DNA of 64,000 nucleotides from Actibacterium sp. 188UL27-1 (GTDB taxonomy: Bacteria > Pseudomonadota > Alphaproteobacteria > Rhodobacterales > Rhodobacteraceae): the NCBI RefSeq assembly GCF_016901225.1, contig NZ_JAFEUL010000003.1, forward strand, positions 248,001-312,000. The letters are read 5' to 3'. Position 1 is the first letter of the stretch. Every line of letters starts with the position of its first letter. Below the pieces are notes generated by a model. The model was not told the DNA's origin. It searched no databases and saw only the letters and a program-made list of their open reading frames with translations. A program made the position numbers and the translations under genes. Of this stretch, positions 63,764 through 64,000 are shown piece by piece.

Positions 63764-64000
63764 ATGAAGCGTGTATTTTCGCTTATTTTTCCGATTCTGA
63801 TCATCGTTGCGGGCTGTACGGCACCGCCTGTCGTGGATGATGGAACGGGCACCGGGGGCACGCGGGTCTATCGAATATCCGCGGGTGATGCGAGTAAGAT
63901 ACAGTTTCGGATGCTCGATTCGGTCAATTCCCTGCGACAGGCAGCAGGCTTGTCCGGGTTGGAACTTAGCTCACAATTGAACGCAGCGGCAGCAACACAT
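63764..64000 (+). CDS. CAP-domain lipoprotein (partial, runs off the window)
   Basis: 79 residues are visible from the ATG at 63764. The lipoprotein signal MKRVFSLIFPILIIVAGC has a clear lipobox, so it is anchored to a membrane. The mature part holds FRMLDSVNSLRQAAGLSGLELSSQLNAAAATH, the opening helix of CAP (SCP/PR1) domains, including the histidine of the conserved tetrad at the window edge. The frame is open to the end of the window. Function of bacterial CAP proteins is poorly defined. Confidence 0.75.
   Translation, partial: MKRVFSLIFPILIIVAGCTAPPVVDDGTGTGGTRVYRISAGDASKIQFRMLDSVNSLRQAAGLSGLELSSQLNAAAATH

Noticed and set aside
1-64000. CRISPR arrays, tRNA and rRNA genes
   Set aside because: No regularly spaced direct repeats, tRNA arm pattern or rRNA sequence was recognised on either strand by eye.

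Overview
The window is a piece of a high-GC alphaproteobacterial chromosome, most likely from the Roseobacter/Rhodobacteraceae group. The evidence is the origin-proximal order maf-aroE-coaE-dnaQ / hemJ-rho-mnmE-mnmG-rsmG-parA-parB, the runs of 1-14 nt gene overlaps, the HemP/FbpAB iron genes with an Irr-type (ICE) palindrome at dps, and the hemH plus small 59-aa secreted protein pair. No rRNA, tRNA or CRISPR array was found.

Layout. 1-8.4 kb: the C-terminal end of a Pnkp RNA-repair enzyme, a convergent three-gene operon (exported caspase-like protein plus two formylglycine-generating-enzyme-like proteins), and a 1565-aa glycosyltransferase/sulfotransferase fusion. 8.4-13.7 kb: a small lipoprotein, dps, a DUF1289 protein, a hemP operon, and Fe3+ transport genes fbpB and fbpA. 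13.9-20.3 kb: a MscS channel and a PqiA-PqiA-PqiB-PqiC intermembrane lipid-transport operon followed by a MipA/OmpV porin. 20.3-31 kb: the replication origin region. Housekeeping genes diverge from an AT-rich gap with DnaA-like boxes (about 22.97-23.38 kb), and parAB lies 6-7 kb away with three perfect parS sites in mnmG and rsmG. 30.7-40 kb: DUF454 protein, hemW, rdgB, rph, hrcA, grpE, mutS, proline iminopeptidase and ubiG. 40-47 kb: a secreted serralysin-like RTX protease, a substrate-binding/OmpA fusion, a YcaQ/AlkX-type glycosylase and a membrane protein of unknown function. 47.2-58 kb: an accessory island with a decayed IS5-family element, a complete retron (WGR/HEAT-repeat protein, winged-helix SWIM protein, msr-msd ncRNA, reverse transcriptase) and a divergent exported TPR-CHAT protease. 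58-64 kb: MarR regulator, nitrilase-family hydrolase, glutaredoxin, ComF, a methyltransferase-like protein, ferrochelatase, a small secreted protein, an L,D-transpeptidase and the start of a CAP-domain lipoprotein.

The main discovery candidate is the retron at 48.1-54.9 kb. The 292-nt gap before the reverse transcriptase folds on the minus strand into the parts of a retron ncRNA: pairing a1/a2 ends, an msr hairpin with a UUU loop, and a long GC-rich msd hairpin. The reverse transcriptase has the NAxxH and VTG motifs of retron enzymes and carries an unusual proline-rich, hydrophobic C-terminal tail. The two upstream genes are joined to each other by an ATGA overlap. I recall this partner set (ARM/HEAT protein plus winged-helix SWIM protein) as a named but poorly studied retron type (type XIII), so the class is probably known while its mechanism is not.
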